Source of the DNA: Clostridia bacterium | GTDB lineage: Bacteria; Bacillota; Clostridia; Lachnospirales; Anaerotignaceae | DNA: 64,000 bases | Direction of reading: 5' to 3' | NCBI GenBank assembly: GCA_009929735.1 | Contig: RZZU01000008.1 | Location: forward strand, 24,280-88,279 | Shown: positions 36,431-45,857 of the stretch, piece after piece | Numbering within the stretch: the first letter of the stretch is position 1 | Layout of the letters: every line of letters starts with the position of its first letter | Translations under genes and position numbers: made by a program | Notes under the pieces: generated by a model | Told to the model about the DNA's origin: nothing | Seen by the model: the letters and a program-made list of their open reading frames with translations, nothing else | Database searches by the model: none

Positions 36431-36521
36431 ATACAGCGAAGGGGCTGCGGTCAGACGCATTTCCATAAGAGAATTATTTCAATAGTTCTTTTCTTATGGG
36501 TGAGCGTCTTGCTGCAGCCTC
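36431..36521 (+). promoter_or_regulatory. Structured leader hairpin of glnA
   Basis: Three coaxial stems: GGGGCTGC (36431-36438) with GCAGCCTC (36514-36521); GACGC (36444-36448) with GCGTC (36504-36508); and CCATAAGA (36453-36460) with TCTTATGG (36492-36499). It begins at the expected +1 and ends 33 bases before the ribosome binding site, without a T run. It could stabilise the mRNA or be a regulated element; I do not recognise a known riboswitch class. Confidence 0.65.
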
Positions 36522-36569
36522 TTGCGATAAATAAAGCGAAAACAGACACAATAAAGGAGGTTGGAAAAT

Positions 36570-38666
36570 ATGGAAAATAAAGTTCCCGAAATATTTGGTT
36601 CAATGGTTTTTCATGAACACGTAATGAAGGAAAGATTACCCAAAAGCACCTACAAAACGATGCGCAAGGTAATGGAGGAAGGAAAGCGTTTAGACAAGGA
36701 AGTAGCGGATATTGTTGCAAACGCTATGAAGGACTGGGCTGTTGAAAAGGGCGCTACCCACTTTACACATTGGTTCCAGCCTATGACAGGGATTACTGCG
36801 GAAAAACATGACAGCTTTATTGCGCCTGCGGGTGATGGACAGATCGTAATGGAATTTTCGGGGAAAGAGCTGATTCAGGGTGAGCCTGACGCATCCAGCT
36901 TTCCAAACGGCGGCCTGCGTGCAACCTTTGAAGCAAGGGGATATACTGCTTGGGATCCTACCTCCTTTGCATTTATAAAAGACAATACATTGTGTATTCC
37001 TACGGCCTTTTATTCCTACGGCGGGCAGGCATTGGATAAAAAAACACCTTTGCTGCGCTCAATGGAGGCGTTTAATAAGCAGGCTATGCGCATTATCAGA
37101 TTGCTTGGGGACACCGAAACAAATCGTGTGATTACAACAGTAGGCTCCGAGCAGGAGTATTTCTTGATTGATAAAGAGGTTTATTTAAAGCGTAAGGATT
37201 TGGTTTACTGCGGCAGAACGCTTTACGGTGCAATGCCTCCTAAGGGTCAGGAACTTGATGATCATTATTTTGGTGCAATTAAGCCAAGAGTTAAGGATTT
37301 TATGACTGACTTGAATATTGAGCTTTGGAAACTGGGCATTTTGTCAAAAACGGAGCATAACGAAGTTGCACCTGCACAGCACGAATTGGCACCTGTTTTC
37401 ACAACGGTTAACATTGCCTGTGACCATAATCAGCTAACCATGGAATTAATGAAAAAGGTGGCTGATAGACACGGTTTGGTTTGTCTTTTGCACGAAAAGC
37501 CTTTTGACGGTGTGAACGGCAGCGGTAAGCATAATAACTGGTCCATTTCCACTGACTTGGGTGCAAACTTACTGGAACCCGGTGATTCTCCTGCGGAAAA
37601 CACAAGATTTTTACTTTTCTTGGTTGCATTGATTAAAGCTGTAGATGAATATCAGGATATGCTGCGTCTTTCCGTAGCTTCTGCTGGCAATGATCATCGT
37701 TTGGGTGCGAATGAAGCTCCTCCTGCCATTGTTTCCATGTTTGTTGGTGAAGACTTGGAGGAAGTATTGGATAGCATCGAAAGCGGCGCAGAGTATGCAG
37801 GCAAGGACAGAGAAATGATGAAGGTTGGCGTTCATGTTCTGCCCAGATTCTTTAAGGATACAACAGACAGAAACAGAACCTCACCTTTTGCTTTCACAGG
37901 CAATAAGTTTGAATTCCGTATGTTAGGCAGTGCTGTTTCCATCGCTTGCCCTAACTTTATTTTAAATACCATTGTAGCGGAAGAACTATCTCTGTTTGCA
38001 GATCAGCTGGAAACTGCTGAGGATTTCACGACAGCTGTAAACGAATTGATTCGTACAACGGTGATAGAGCACAAGCGCATTATTTTCAATGGCAATAACT
38101 ATTCCGATGAATGGGTTGTTGAAGCGGAAAAAAGAGGCTTGCTGAACCTGAAAACAACGGTAGATGTTATGCCTTACTATCTGGAAGAAAAGAATGTTAC
38201 TGCTTTTACCAAGCATAGGGTTTTAACGAAAGAGGAAATTTATTCCCGCTACGAAATTTTGGTTGAAAACTACATTAAGGTTGTACATATTGAAGCCTTA
38301 ACGATGTTGGATCTTGGCAAAAAGAGCATTTTGCCTGCGGTAAGTGCTTATGTGAAGGAATTGGCAGAAACAGTCGCTTTAAAAAGACAGATTTCCGCTG
38401 CAATTAACTGCCAAAGTGAAGAAGGTGTGGCGGTTGAGCTCTCCGACTTGTGCGCTGATTTTGCAGATAAGATGAAGAAACTTCAAGATTCCTTGGCAAA
38501 GGCAAAGGGATTTGGAGATGGGCAGGCAGAAGCGGAGCATTACAAAAATGCTGTTATCCCTGCCATGGTAGAATTGCGTGCGATTGCGGATAAGATGGAA
38601 GAAGAAGTTGGCGGAAAATATTGGCCGTTCCCTACCTATGGCGAATTGTTATTTAGTGTACTGTAA
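36570..38666 (+). CDS. glnA: Glutamine synthetase, type III
   Basis: Assimilates ammonium by ATP-dependent amidation of glutamate. At 698 residues it is the long GSIII class (GlnN), typical of Bacteroidetes and some Clostridia. Markers are the GSIII-specific [24 protein letters not shown] with metal-binding glutamates, [24 protein letters not shown] and [16 protein letters not shown] nine bases before ATG 36570 selects this start over TTG 36561. It has its own promoter and a structured leader, and it is divergent from the Asn T-box/asnB unit. Confidence 0.95.
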   Translation: MENKVPEIFGSMVFHEHVMKERLPKSTYKTMRKVMEEGKRLDKEVADIVANAMKDWAVEKGATHFTHWFQPMTGITAEKHDSFIAPAGDGQIVMEFSGKELIQGEPDASSFPNGGLRATFEARGYTAWDPTSFAFIKDNTLCIPTAFYSYGGQALDKKTPLLRSMEAFNKQAMRIIRLLGDTETNRVITTVGSEQEYFLIDKEVYLKRKDLVYCGRTLYGAMPPKGQELDDHYFGAIKPRVKDFMTDLNIELWKLGILSKTEHNEVAPAQHELAPVFTTVNIACDHNQLTMELMKKVADRHGLVCLLHEKPFDGVNGSGKHNNWSISTDLGANLLEPGDSPAENTRFLLFLVALIKAVDEYQDMLRLSVASAGNDHRLGANEAPPAIVSMFVGEDLEEVLDSIESGAEYAGKDREMMKVGVHVLPRFFKDTTDRNRTSPFAFTGNKFEFRMLGSAVSIACPNFILNTIVAEELSLFADQLETAEDFTTAVNELIRTTVIEHKRIIFNGNNYSDEWVVEAEKRGLLNLKTTVDVMPYYLEEKNVTAFTKHRVLTKEEIYSRYEILVENYIKVVHIEALTMLDLGKKSILPAVSAYVKELAETVALKRQISAAINCQSEEGVAVELSDLCADFADKMKKLQDSLAKAKGFGDGQAEAEHYKNAVIPAMVELRAIADKMEEEVGGKYWPFPTYGELLFSVL

Positions 38667-38744
38667 TAGGATTCTGCAAAAAATTCAATATGGTTTTTCC
38701 CTTGTTTTATGTTATACTATAAAGCGGATTAGGAGGGAAATTAC

Positions 38745-38987
38745 ATGAATGAAAAGCAGATAGAGATTTTACAAATCATCCAAACATATTGTATAAATGG
38801 CAGAGAGCTTGACATAGCGGATATTATGCAACTTGGCACCTCCTTGGCAATGCCACAGGTGTTGGAGGCGGTTCCTATTTTAGAAAATCAGGGCTATATT
38901 GAAGTCATTGAGATTGATATGTGCTGCGGTGCAGATTATATTGTTACGGGAATTACCCAAAAAGGAATACAATTTTTGAAGAATTAG
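38745..38987 (+). CDS. Small winged-helix-like protein
   Basis: An 80-residue protein with a predicted helix-turn-helix/winged-helix layout: helices in EKQIEILQIIQTYC and DIADIMQLGTSLAMPQVLEAVPILENQGYIEV, then a beta wing (CCGADYIVTGITQKGIQFL). Such proteins can be DNA-binding, but no partner or target is known. GGAGGG precedes the ATG, a possible -10 TATACT lies about 26 bases upstream, and a terminator follows, so it is monocistronic. Confidence 0.7.
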   Translation: MNEKQIEILQIIQTYCINGRELDIADIMQLGTSLAMPQVLEAVPILENQGYIEVIEIDMCCGADYIVTGITQKGIQFLKN

Positions 38988-38997
38988 ATAGAAAAGT

Positions 38998-39033
38998 ATG
39001 CCACAGAATGATTGCGTTCTGTGGCATTTTTTA
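38998..39033 (+). terminator. Terminator after the winged-helix-like gene
   Basis: ATGCCACAGAA pairs with TTCTGTGGCAT around an 8-nt loop, then TTTTTAT. Confidence 0.9.
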
Positions 39034-39266
39034 TGACCTTCAGTTCATTTTTTGAAAGCCGCTTTTCTCCCTAATGTATACAATAAGGTGTTTCGCAGAA
39101 ATAGGCACACATGACGAAAAAGACAGAAATGTATATAAACCTACAATTTTGTATATTAAAATGCAATTTGATTCAAAAAATACATTTTATTAATTGGAAA
39201 ATTATGATAAAATAATAAAATATAACAATAAAAAGCTTCTATTTCACCCGATTGGGGGGATGATTT

Positions 39267-41021
39267 ATGAGAAAGGCAATCATTTCAATTTTTTCAATAG
39301 CAATGGCGATAAGCATTTTTATCTGTGGAATTTCAATTGTATTTGATGTTAGAGATGTACGTTTTAATCAGGAGAAGGTTGCTTTTTTAACCGATGGCTG
39401 GTTTTATCAATTGGAGGATGGGGAGAATGCCGAATTAACCGTGCCTATAAAAATTCCATATGCAATCGGGAAGCCGTATGATATTTTTCACACTTTCTAT
39501 GGAACTATTCCTGCCGGCACTTTTTTTGGATTTCGATCTTCTCATCAAGAAGTTTTTGTTTCCTTGGATGGCAAAGAGATTTATTCCTTTGAAAAGGGGG
39601 CGGATATTCCAACCTTTCCGCATTCGCCGGGCAGTACGTGGAATATTGTTGAGCTGCCGGAAATTCATCCGGGACAGGTATTAAAGATTACGGCAATATC
39701 CTACTACAAGAATTCCAATGAAAGAATCAGTGAAATGATGCTGGGTGATAAAAGTGACATTTTGTTTCATATTGCAAAACAGTATTTACCGGCTGCTTTT
39801 ATGAGCATTCTAGTAATCATGTTTTCGATGGGACTGCTTTTTTATGGTATTTATTTATATAAAGTTAGACATTCGTCAAATTTTATATATTTAGGGCTGT
39901 TTGCATTTTTAATGGGCGTTTGGCTTTTCGGAGAGTCTAGGTTTATTCAGTTTTTCCTTGGAAAAGTTTTATTCACCTATCAAATAGTTTTTCTGTCGAT
40001 TGCATTGATGCCAATTCCGGGGAGCATATTTTTCAGCAAAGCGGTACAACCGAAAAATCAACGTTTATTTGATTTATTATGCCTTGCCGCGGGAACGAAT
40101 TGTTTTGTGATGATACTTGCACAAACCCTAGGGTTTGCGGATTTTTATGAATGGATGCCGATTTCCCATGGAATTATTATTTTGTCGATTATTTTGTTTT
40201 TGTATACAATAGTGGAATGTATCCATAGCGAGGCGTATAAAAAATCGAAATTTTTATTTCTGGGCTTTAGTGTGTTTCTTTTTTTCGGAATACTAAATAT
40301 TATTTATTTTTATTTGTCAGATGAATATGACAGTGCTATTTTGCTTCGCCTTGGAACGCTGATTGCTTTTATGATTATTGCAAAAGGGGAAATTGACAAA
40401 AATCTGGAGCTGATTCGAATTGGTCTAGAAGCGGAGGCATTTAAAAAAGCAGCTTTTACAGATGCGATGACGCAACTGGGAAACAGACATGCCTTTGATA
40501 TGGTTTTAGAAGAAATGCAGAAAAAGGCGATTAAAGGTAATAAAGACTATAAAGATAATAAAGATAATAAAGATAATAAAGATAATACAATCTGTATTAT
40601 AGATATAGATGGCTTGAAATTTACAAATGATACTTATGGACATTGGATGGGGGATAAATTAATTTGCTGCATGGCGGAATGCTTGAAATCGGTTTTTCCT
40701 GAAAACGAAAGCTGTTTTCGCATTGGTGGGGATGAATTTGCCGTTGTTATGAGGGGCGAACGGGCAGAGATGCAGAGTTATTTAAATAAGCTGAAAGACC
40801 AAATTATTTGGAGCAATAAGGGCAGGCAGTCTGTTTTGAATGCATCATGGGGACTGGCTTTTCAAGCAGATACGCAAGAAAATAGTATTTACGAAGCATT
40901 TCAGATGGCGGATGCTTATATGTATCGGAATAAAGAAAAAAAGAAGAATGGGAAACATATCGACAGGTTTGAGGGAGACCTTTCGCAGGCAGGTTCGGGG
41001 AAGCAGGAGTTGACACATTGA
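39267..41021 (+). CDS. Membrane diguanylate cyclase (7TM-type sensor plus GGDEF)
   Basis: A 584-residue inner-membrane signalling enzyme. An N-terminal anchor (~5-27) precedes an extracytoplasmic beta-rich sensor (~30-165, like the 7TMR-DISM extracellular domain). About seven membrane helices follow between ~170 and 375, then a GGDEF domain (~395-565). The catalytic motif is RIGGDEF at 485-491, preceded by IDIDGLKFTNDTYGH. The Arg-x-x-Asp product-inhibition site before GGDEF is absent (PENESCF instead). A tandem Lys-Asp-Asn repeat interrupts the domain at 426-440. The start ATG follows GGGGGGA. It would make cyclic di-GMP in response to an unknown external signal. Confidence 0.9.
   Translation: MRKAIISIFSIAMAISIFICGISIVFDVRDVRFNQEKVAFLTDGWFYQLEDGENAELTVPIKIPYAIGKPYDIFHTFYGTIPAGTFFGFRSSHQEVFVSLDGKEIYSFEKGADIPTFPHSPGSTWNIVELPEIHPGQVLKITAISYYKNSNERISEMMLGDKSDILFHIAKQYLPAAFMSILVIMFSMGLLFYGIYLYKVRHSSNFIYLGLFAFLMGVWLFGESRFIQFFLGKVLFTYQIVFLSIALMPIPGSIFFSKAVQPKNQRLFDLLCLAAGTNCFVMILAQTLGFADFYEWMPISHGIIILSIILFLYTIVECIHSEAYKKSKFLFLGFSVFLFFGILNIIYFYLSDEYDSAILLRLGTLIAFMIIAKGEIDKNLELIRIGLEAEAFKKAAFTDAMTQLGNRHAFDMVLEEMQKKAIKGNKDYKDNKDNKDNKDNTICIIDIDGLKFTNDTYGHWMGDKLICCMAECLKSVFPENESCFRIGGDEFAVVMRGERAEMQSYLNKLKDQIIWSNKGRQSVLNASWGLAFQADTQENSIYEAFQMADAYMYRNKEKKKNGKHIDRFEGDLSQAGSGKQELTH
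40542..40586 (+). repeat. In-frame 9-bp tandem repeat inside the GGDEF domain
   Basis: Five 9-bp units, one variant (AAAGACTAT) then four identical AAAGATAAT, encode KDY(KDN)4. The array lies between the first GGDEF helix and the nucleotide-binding strand, on a likely surface loop. Confidence 0.95.
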
Positions 41022-41143
41022 GATTTTCAAAAGGCAAATCGGAGGTTTCTCTCAAAAAGGAAAAGACCCATGGGCTGCTTAAGTTTTTACAAAAAAATAT
41101 CATTCATGCAAAAATCAAATTGATTGAGGAAATACAATCATAA
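41018..41143 (+). CDS. Possible 41-residue small protein after the diguanylate cyclase
   Basis: A TTG overlapping the cyclase stop opens a 41-codon frame with AGGAG eight bases upstream. The peptide is very basic (SKGKSEVSLKKEKTHGLLKF... ending EEIQS) and could form a helix. A weak hairpin with a T run (AAAGTGCC / GGGCATTTTTT) follows the stop. I recognise no family, so this is tentative. Confidence 0.3.
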   Translation: MRFSKGKSEVSLKKEKTHGLLKFLQKNIIHAKIKLIEEIQS

Positions 41144-41596
41144 AAGTGCCAGTAGAATTTCTCTATGGGCATTTTTTGTTTGGAATTACTTTGTGTGCCG
41201 TTAATATTTCAGGCATAATTGTGAGATTTTAGGGAATGCTTTCTATTGATAATAACCAAAAAAGGGAAGGAAAAAAGGGTAAATCAAATTGGTAAATAAA
41301 CCATTCAAATAGGATGAGCGAAAAGAATAAATTTATTTATGGTTGACTGTAAAAATTTAACTAAATTACTGCTGAATGTAAAAAAAGGTTGAGTTATGAG
41401 AGGTTTGGTGGTATTCTTGTCTGCGGGTGGTATTGAAAAAACTGCACCAAAAGCGTACTATTTTTTGCAGGCTGTTTCGGAACGTCGCTTCATCTGATTC
41501 TGAGAGGCAAGACTTCAAAAAAGCAGACCATTGAAAATTATAGTTAAGATTACCTTTTTTGGCAACTCATATCTATCGGGAATGAGATTGACACGG
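41144..41596 (+). promoter_or_regulatory. Gene-free spacer with promoter of the pantothenate operon
   Basis: Holds a weak terminator-like hairpin at 41144-41176 and, further on, TTGAGT (41389-41394), 17 bp, TATTCT (41412-41417). That would drive the DUF2520-panB-panC operon with a leader of about 170-200 nt. I see no other gene or known RNA motif. Confidence 0.5.
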
Positions 41597-42496
41597 ATGT
41601 TGTACCATGCTTTTCGGAGGTGGTATAGTATCAAAATTGGTTTTATTGGACCTGGTAAGGCAGGGGTAAACCTTGCACGTTACTTTTTGCAGCAAGGATT
41701 AAATGTAAGTGGTTTTTACGGCAAAACACTGGAAAATACCCAAGAGGCTTGCCAAATGACCGCAACAAAAGTATATAAAAGCTTAAAAGAAATTGTTCAA
41801 GAAAATGATATTTTATGGATTACAACTCCCGATGATACGATTCCAGCGATAGATTATGATATTTCTAAGTTGAACGTAAAAGGCAAATCAATCTGCCACG
41901 CCAGTGGCTCGCTTCCTTCAACGGCTTTGCAGTTTTCAAAAATTGCAGGTGCAGCCGTTTATTCAATACATCCAATCTATGCGTTTTCCCATAAAGCTGT
42001 GGATTTCGAGGAACTGCGGAATATGAAATTTTCTGTGGAAGGAGATTTTTCGCAGGAGGATGATAATGCGGTTTTGCAGATGATGAGAAAAATAGAGAAT
42101 TTCTATTTTATTCGAAATGCAGAAACTTCCGCAGCGTATCACCTTGCGAACGTCTTTGTATCGAACCTGACCCTTGCACTTTTGGATATAGGCGTTGCTT
42201 ATTTTCAAGAGATGGGGCTTTCCGAGAGAGAGGCGATTTTTGCGGTTATGCCCTTGGTTAAGGGCAATATCAGAAATATCGAGGAAAAAGGGTTTGTTTC
42301 CTCCCTCACAGGGCCTGTTCCAAGAGGGGATTGGAAAACCGTGGAACGTCACCTTTCTGTGGTGAAAAATGAAGACAAGGAGATTTATAAAGAGCTTTCT
42401 CTGCGTTTATTAGAATTGGCACGGAAAAAGGGAAATACAGAGATGGCTGACAGCTACGAAAAAGTTGAGCTTTGTTTGAAAGGATGGGAAAAATGA
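41597..42496 (+). CDS. Rossmann-like/DUF2520 oxidoreductase, candidate ketopantoate reductase
   Basis: A ~300-residue predicted NAD(P)-dependent reductase. The N-terminal Rossmann segment is [19 protein letters not shown], followed by [14 protein letters not shown] and [10 protein letters not shown] helical C-terminal DUF2520 domain follows ([19 protein letters not shown]), like the ProC/6-phosphogluconate dehydrogenase fold. It overlaps panB by four bases and no standard panE is present. It may therefore supply ketopantoate reductase activity, as proposed for PanG-type proteins; that is inference. The start is uncertain. The only strong ribosome binding site (GGAGGTGG, 41617-41624) sits before an ATC codon at 41630, while in-frame ATGs at 41582 and 41597 have poor sites. 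Confidence 0.8.
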   Translation: MLYHAFRRWYSIKIGFIGPGKAGVNLARYFLQQGLNVSGFYGKTLENTQEACQMTATKVYKSLKEIVQENDILWITTPDDTIPAIDYDISKLNVKGKSICHASGSLPSTALQFSKIAGAAVYSIHPIYAFSHKAVDFEELRNMKFSVEGDFSQEDDNAVLQMMRKIENFYFIRNAETSAAYHLANVFVSNLTLALLDIGVAYFQEMGLSEREAIFAVMPLVKGNIRNIEEKGFVSSLTGPVPRGDWKTVERHLSVVKNEDKEIYKELSLRLLELARKKGNTEMADSYEKVELCLKGWEK

Positions 42497-43320
42497 AAAA
42501 TACGGTTTTAACGTTTAAAGAAGCAAAGGCGCAGGGCAAAAAAATAACGATGCTTACCGCATACGATTATTCCATGGCAAAGATTATTGACGAAAGTGGG
42601 ATTCATGGTATTTTAATTGGGGATTCCCTTGGTATGGTAATCAAAGGGGAAGATGACACCCTATCAGTTACGGTGGATGAAATCATTTATCACACCAAAG
42701 CAGTGAAAAAAGGCGCAAAAAATGCACTAATTGTGAGCGATATGCCTTTTTTATCCTATCATATTTCTGTTGAGGACGCCATTTATCATGCCGGGCGTAT
42801 GGTAAAAGAGGGTGGTGCCCATGCGGTAAAGCTTGAGGGCGGTGCCAATGTTTTGCCACAGGTGCGTGCAATTGTGGCGGCGCAAATTCCTGTTATGGGG
42901 CATTTGGGTTTAACACCCCAGTCGGTCAATGCCTTCGGCGGGTTTAAGGTGCAGGGGAAAAGCGAAGAAACTGCAAAGCAGTTGATTGCGGATGCTGTTG
43001 CCCTTGAGGAAGCCGGAGCGTTTTCTATTGTTTTGGAAGGAATTCCTGCAAAGGTAGCGGCGTTGATTACGAAAGCTGTTTCCATCCCGACCATTGGCAT
43101 TGGCGCAGGTAAGGAATGCGATGGGCAAATTTTGGTTTACCAGGATATGCTGGGGATGTTTGATAATTTTGTTCCGAAATTTGTAAAGCAATATGCAAAT
43201 GTGGGGAAAATTATGAAAGAAGCAATTGGTATGTATATCGAGGAGGTAGAGAAAGGCGATTTTCCCGAGGAGAAGCATACCTTTAAGATAGATGAAGAGC
43301 AATTGAAAAAGCTTTATTAA
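42493..43320 (+). CDS. panB: 3-methyl-2-oxobutanoate hydroxymethyltransferase
   Basis: Transfers a hydroxymethyl group from methylene-tetrahydrofolate to 2-ketoisovalerate, forming ketopantoate. It has 275 residues with a TIM-barrel (isocitrate lyase superfamily) fold. Motifs are [53 protein letters not shown] and [20 protein letters not shown]. The start at ATG 42493 overlaps the preceding stop, with AAAGGA upstream. Its substrate comes from valine synthesis, which links it to an IlvD-type step. Confidence 0.96.
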   Translation: MKNTVLTFKEAKAQGKKITMLTAYDYSMAKIIDESGIHGILIGDSLGMVIKGEDDTLSVTVDEIIYHTKAVKKGAKNALIVSDMPFLSYHISVEDAIYHAGRMVKEGGAHAVKLEGGANVLPQVRAIVAAQIPVMGHLGLTPQSVNAFGGFKVQGKSEETAKQLIADAVALEEAGAFSIVLEGIPAKVAALITKAVSIPTIGIGAGKECDGQILVYQDMLGMFDNFVPKFVKQYANVGKIMKEAIGMYIEEVEKGDFPEEKHTFKIDEEQLKKLY

Positions 43321-43341
43321 GAAAAGATAACAGGGGATAGA

Positions 43342-44190
43342 ATGATGATTTTAAAGACAATTAAAGAGGTGCGAGAATTAGTAAGGCAATGGAAAAAAGA
43401 AGGGCTTTCTGTTGGCTATGTGCCAACAATGGGCGCATTGCATGAAGGGCATCAAAGCTTGATGGAACGGGCGGTTTTGGAAAACGACAGAGTGATTGCG
43501 AGCATTTTTGTGAATCCCACGCAGTTTGGACCAAATGAGGATTTTGATGCTTACCCCAGAAATTTGGAAAAGGATTACGCACTATGCAAAAAAGTCGGCG
43601 TTCATGCTGTGTTTGCGCCCGAAGCAGAGGAATTGTATTTTCCGGACAGATCTGCTGTTGTTCATATTTCCGGTTTAACGGAGGTGCTTTGCGGAAGCAA
43701 AAGATTGGGCCATTTTGATGGCGTTTGTCTAGTCGTAGCAAAATTCCTTCATATTATTCACCCGGACAGAGCCTATTTTGGACAGAAAGATGCCCAACAG
43801 GTCGCTGTCATCAAAAGAATGGTGCGGGATTTGAACTTTGATGTGGAGATTGTTTCCTGTCCTATTATCAGAGAAGAGGATGGTTTAGCGAAAAGCTCCA
43901 GAAATTTGTATCTCTCACAGGAGGAGCGTGAGGCGGCTCTTGTTTTAAGCAAGAGCTTGGAAATAGCAAAAAATGCGCTAGACAAGGGAGAACGCAACGC
44001 TTCTATTTTAAAAGCAGCAATGCTTTCTTGTATTATACAAGAGCCATTTGCAAAAATTGACTATGTTGAAATTGTCGATGGTGAAAGCCTAGAAAGCATT
44101 CACGGCGAAATCACAGACTCTATTTTAATACCACTAGCGGTGTATATTGGCAAAACCAGATTAATTGACAATATCACATATGAAATTTAA
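43342..44190 (+). CDS. panC: Pantothenate synthetase
   Basis: Condenses pantoate and beta-alanine with ATP to give pantothenate. The 282-residue protein has the adenylylation motif PTMGALHEGHQSLM (H-x-G-H), FVNPTQFGPNEDF, GQKDAQQVAVI and the KMSKS-like AKSSRNLYLS. It follows panB by 21 bases. No panD is present in the window, so beta-alanine must come from elsewhere. Confidence 0.96.
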   Translation: MMILKTIKEVRELVRQWKKEGLSVGYVPTMGALHEGHQSLMERAVLENDRVIASIFVNPTQFGPNEDFDAYPRNLEKDYALCKKVGVHAVFAPEAEELYFPDRSAVVHISGLTEVLCGSKRLGHFDGVCLVVAKFLHIIHPDRAYFGQKDAQQVAVIKRMVRDLNFDVEIVSCPIIREEDGLAKSSRNLYLSQEEREAALVLSKSLEIAKNALDKGERNASILKAAMLSCIIQEPFAKIDYVEIVDGESLESIHGEITDSILIPLAVYIGKTRLIDNITYEI

Positions 44191-44311
44191 CGAACTTCCG
44201 AATTCAATGTTTTTAAATACCATACGCTTTAGCAAAACTTGATATGTTTTTGTGAATGGCTGAACTCCTTAGCTATACCGATCGTTGTTTTGTTATTGTG
44301 AAGTTTTGAAA

Positions 44312-44373
44312 AAAATATGCTTTCTGGGGAGATTTTACGTTATATATTTCCTCGGAAGGCATTTTTTTTATTG
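44312..44373 (+). terminator. Terminator after panC
   Basis: An imperfect hairpin pairs AATATGCTTTC with GGAAGGCATTTTT, and TGGGGA with TTTCCTC inside. It ends in eight Ts. The ~300-base spacer otherwise holds only the promoter at 44433. Confidence 0.6.
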
Positions 44374-44432
44374 AATGAGAAAATTGCTAAAGACTCTTAG
44401 TAAACCCTATTCCTATTTTTGTTATGTCTGAC

Positions 44433-44461
44433 TTGCAGGGAAATTTTCTCTATGCCATAAT
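44433..44461 (+). promoter_or_regulatory. Promoter of a small membrane protein gene
   Basis: TTGCAG (44433-44438), 17 bp and CATAAT (44456-44461) lie 33 bases before ATG 44495. Confidence 0.55.
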
Positions 44462-44494
44462 AGATAGATGAGTTCTATTATGGGAGGGAAAGAA

Positions 44495-44797
44495 ATGTTG
44501 GTGATTTTCTTTGGCATAAGTTATTTGATTCAAGCAGTGCTGCACGGCTTTGGATGTCCTTATCTTGTAAACAAAAAATATCGTAATGCTGATTTTCGCA
44601 AGCAATATCAAAAGGGATTGGTGTTTCCATACGCTTTTTTAGGAGTGGGCTGGTTCATTTTAGGGTTCATATTTCGAACATTAGAAGACGAAAATATATT
44701 TTTATATTGTGTATGTCTGGTGAGCATTGCAGCGATGCCCTTATATTTGATTAAAAAAAATGAACAAAAATTTTTACCCCAAGATCAGGAAGAATGA
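44495..44797 (+). CDS. Small membrane protein of unknown function
   Basis: A 100-residue protein starting at ATG 44495, behind GGGAGGGAA. Three hydrophobic segments are visible (residues ~2-18, ~40-60, ~66-85), with a charged, acidic C-terminus (KKNEQKFLPQDQEE). The layout resembles small SdpI-like or DUF3784-type proteins, but I cannot assign it. Confidence 0.65.
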   Translation: MLVIFFGISYLIQAVLHGFGCPYLVNKKYRNADFRKQYQKGLVFPYAFLGVGWFILGFIFRTLEDENIFLYCVCLVSIAAMPLYLIKKNEQKFLPQDQEE

Positions 44798-44802
44798 ATA
44801 CA

Positions 44803-44831
44803 AGGGCGTCATCGTAAAACGATGACGCCCT
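44803..44831. repeat. Hairpin repeat, copy 1 (AGGGCGTCAT type)
   Basis: A perfect 12-bp stem, AGGGCGTCATCG with CGATGACGCCCT, has a 5-nt loop and lies between convergent genes without a proper T run. A second copy with the same arm sequence lies at 52499-52530, also between convergent genes. Confidence 0.75.
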
Positions 44832-44856
44832 GAACTATTTTTATAGGCTTCTTTCC

Positions 44857-45348
44857 TTAGACTTTTTTTCCGGTATCGGGATATAGAGGCTGACCTTCAT
44901 ACAAAACGAATTTCCGAGAACGTCTTTTGGAGGTTTTATATTTCAGAACAATTTTGGTTGTACCAACAAGGAGATTATCAAAATCGTCCATGTCATAAAC
45001 CTGAGTAATAGAGATAATTCCTTTGGAATTGACGCTATATAACTTCTTGTCAGACTTGGGGTGATCTTCTAAAACCAAGGTGGTTCCTTTATAAAAAGAG
45101 AGCGTGAAGTCATGTAAAATTTGCGGCATATTACAGCAATTATAGACATCCAAATCATAACCAAGTCGAAAGGGCTGTTTTACGTCTTCATAGATAGAAT
45201 TTTTAAAATTGCTGTTCATGTTGTATTTGATACGAACTTCACTGGGAAAAACCTTGATGCTACCAAGGTGCCGAATCCCTTCTGTTGCAAGGAGCGTGCT
45301 GACAGAGCCGGCTACAGCGCCGATAATACCGATATATTCACTAAGCAT
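44857..45348 (-). CDS. Protein of unknown function with N-terminal hydrophobic segment
   Basis: A 163-residue protein. Residues ~5-21 (YIGIIGAVAGSVSTLLA) form one hydrophobic segment, then a beta-rich domain with basic C-terminus (KTSKRRSRKFVLYEGQPLYP). ACGAGGTG precedes the ATG. It may be anchored with the globular part inside, as no cleavable signal is clear. I do not recognise a family. Confidence 0.65.
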   Translation of the reverse strand: MLSEYIGIIGAVAGSVSTLLATEGIRHLGSIKVFPSEVRIKYNMNSNFKNSIYEDVKQPFRLGYDLDVYNCCNMPQILHDFTLSFYKGTTLVLEDHPKSDKKLYSVNSKGIISITQVYDMDDFDNLLVGTTKIVLKYKTSKRRSRKFVLYEGQPLYPDTGKKV

Positions 45349-45857
45349 GGTTACACCTCGTTTCTTGAAAGTACCCTAATTCAAAGCTAAAAAATTGTAA
45401 AGGTTTAATCTTGCCTGTTTTGGAAAAAAATATGAAGTGGCTGAAAACACAAAAATTTTTCTTGTGAGATTCCCCTTCAAATACTTTTTTATTGTTTAAA
45501 TTATATCATAAAAACAGAAGAATAACAGTATTTTTATGAAAAACAGAAAAAAATGAATGATGTGTAAATTAATGTAGAAATCACTGAATTGAACTATTTT
45601 TTAGAATATCAGATTTAAATAAGATTTTTTGAAAATTTATTGTATAATTTTTTGTAAAAATATACAATAAAAATGATAAAATATAAAAAAAATGCATAAA
45701 TACACGAACGAATATTGCAAATTAAAAAATGAATGGTATAATTTAGTTAAAAGAGATTTATTTTAAGCCAAAAGAGATATTTATAAGCAGTGCTTTGGAT
45801 TTTTACGGTTTTTAACTACGAATTTCTTAGAGCGCGAAGGGAAAATGGAGGGGTTAT
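45349..45857 (+). promoter_or_regulatory. AT-rich spacer with promoter of the chemoreceptor gene
   Basis: About 510 bases of very AT-rich DNA without a gene. TTGCAA (45715-45720), 16 bp and TATAAT (45737-45742) form a likely promoter, giving a ~110-nt leader to GTG 45858. No known riboswitch is seen. Confidence 0.5.
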
